A stretch of 64,000 nucleotides of DNA from Neoarius graeffei. Lineage: Eukaryota > Chordata > Actinopteri > Siluriformes > Ariidae. Location of the stretch: the NCBI RefSeq assembly GCF_027579695.1, contig NC_083579.1:74927498-74991497 (forward strand), written 5' to 3'. The notes beneath the pieces are model-generated. The model worked only from the letters and a program-made list of their open reading frames with translations. It was not told where the DNA came from and ran no database searches. Positions 63,593 through 64,000 of this stretch are shown piece by piece (positions within the stretch are counted from its first letter, which is position 1; each line of letters begins with the position of its first letter). The translations under genes and the position numbers were made by a program.

Positions 63593-64000
63593 ATTAGAGC
63601 CCTGCACTCCCGCGGGAGTCCCGCGGGACCCGACGCAAAGCAGTGAGGCGCGGGACAAATTTTGAAAGCTCATTGTGGGCGCGGGCGGGAGGGGGAGTGC
63701 ACAATGCGGGAGCGGGCGGGAGAGGTGATAAGCTGCAGTCCCGCTAACTAAAAACGTGTTTAAAATAAAATTTATAAATTATTAATTTATGTCTATCATA
63801 TATAATTTGTGCTGGATATTTTATTTGGCGGGGCGGCACGGTGGTGTAGTGGTTAGCGCTGTCGCCTCACAACAAGAAGGTCCTGGGTTCGAGCCCCGGG
63901 GCCGGCGAGGGCCTTTCTGTGTGGAGTTTGCATGTTCTCCCCGTGTCCGCGTGGGTTTCCTCCGGGTGCTCCGGTTTCCCCCACAGTCCAAAGACATGCA
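63593..64000 (+). mobile_element. Probable hAT element left end, cut by the window edge
   Basis: TAGAGCCCTGCACTCCCGCG followed by repeated CGCGGGA and GCGGGCGGGA motifs looks like a hAT-type end with CG-rich subterminal repeats. The other end is outside the window, so borders and TSD cannot be checked. Confidence 0.4.
63831..64000 (+). mobile_element. tRNA-derived SINE, copy 8, cut by the window edge
   Basis: Plus-strand copy of the common family with both promoter boxes (GTAGTGGTTAGCGC and GGTTCGAGCCC). It runs to the final base at CCAAAGACATGCA. Confidence 0.9.

Noticed and set aside
63838..63900. tRNA gene (A and B boxes present)
   Set aside because: It is the head of a SINE; the cloverleaf is not complete and the sequence continues into the SINE body.

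Overview
This window is vertebrate, almost certainly teleost, nuclear DNA. It has spliced exons with GT/AG borders, tRNA-headed SINEs with target-site duplications (TSDs), many Tc1-like transposons flanked by TA, hAT, Harbinger-like and TTAA-flanked (Kolobok-like) elements, Penelope and LINE debris, and long CA/GT microsatellites. Nothing points to bacterial, viral or plasmid DNA. I cannot name the species.

Only two host genes are supported, both by short exons. On the minus strand, two consecutive coding exons of babam2 (BRE; BRISC/BRCA1-A complex subunit) lie at 31196-31060 (contains the start codon) and 30142-30066. On the plus strand, the first coding exon of rbks (ribokinase) lies at 50900-50955. 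The genes are divergent, the arrangement I know from other vertebrates, so about 20 kb of transposon-filled DNA separates their first coding exons. Later exons of both genes appear to lie outside the window.

The rest is layered mobile DNA. 0-6.7 kb: LINE fragment, SINE, and a minus-strand BED-finger transposase-like gene in two exons whose intron received a THAP/helicase/SWIM element and then a Tc1 element. 6.9-10.9 kb: two solo LTRs of one family in opposite orientation, each with its own 4-bp TSD. 11-23 kb: hAT-like and Harbinger-like nests, a solo LTR with a TATA box, a Tc1-like element with an uninterrupted transposase ORF, and LINE 3' ends. 23-30 kb: Penelope-like and LINE fragments, two Harbinger-like MITEs, and a hAT element splitting a LINE. 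31-38 kb: a TTAA element with a THAP exon, a decayed Tc1, a TIR element, and a second SWIM-type element carrying a large foldback. 39-47 kb: two deleted sisters of the intact Tc1 element, a LINE copy with an 18-bp TSD, and a 2.6-kb long-TIR element. 47-55 kb: inverted copies of one repeat flank the rbks exon, one of them interrupted by a 728-bp near-perfect palindrome. 56-61 kb: a 4.8-kb TTAA element holding nested insertions. 61-64 kb: a chimeric Tc1 remnant and more SINEs.

The strongest observations are: a SINE that duplicated the 5' splice site of babam2 exon 3; two related elements with THAP, RecQ-like helicase and SWIM pieces; the palindrome with mirror-image ORFs; and several filled/empty site pairs that prove insertions using only this window. 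All boundaries were read by eye. Family names beyond those supported by motifs or TSDs are inference.
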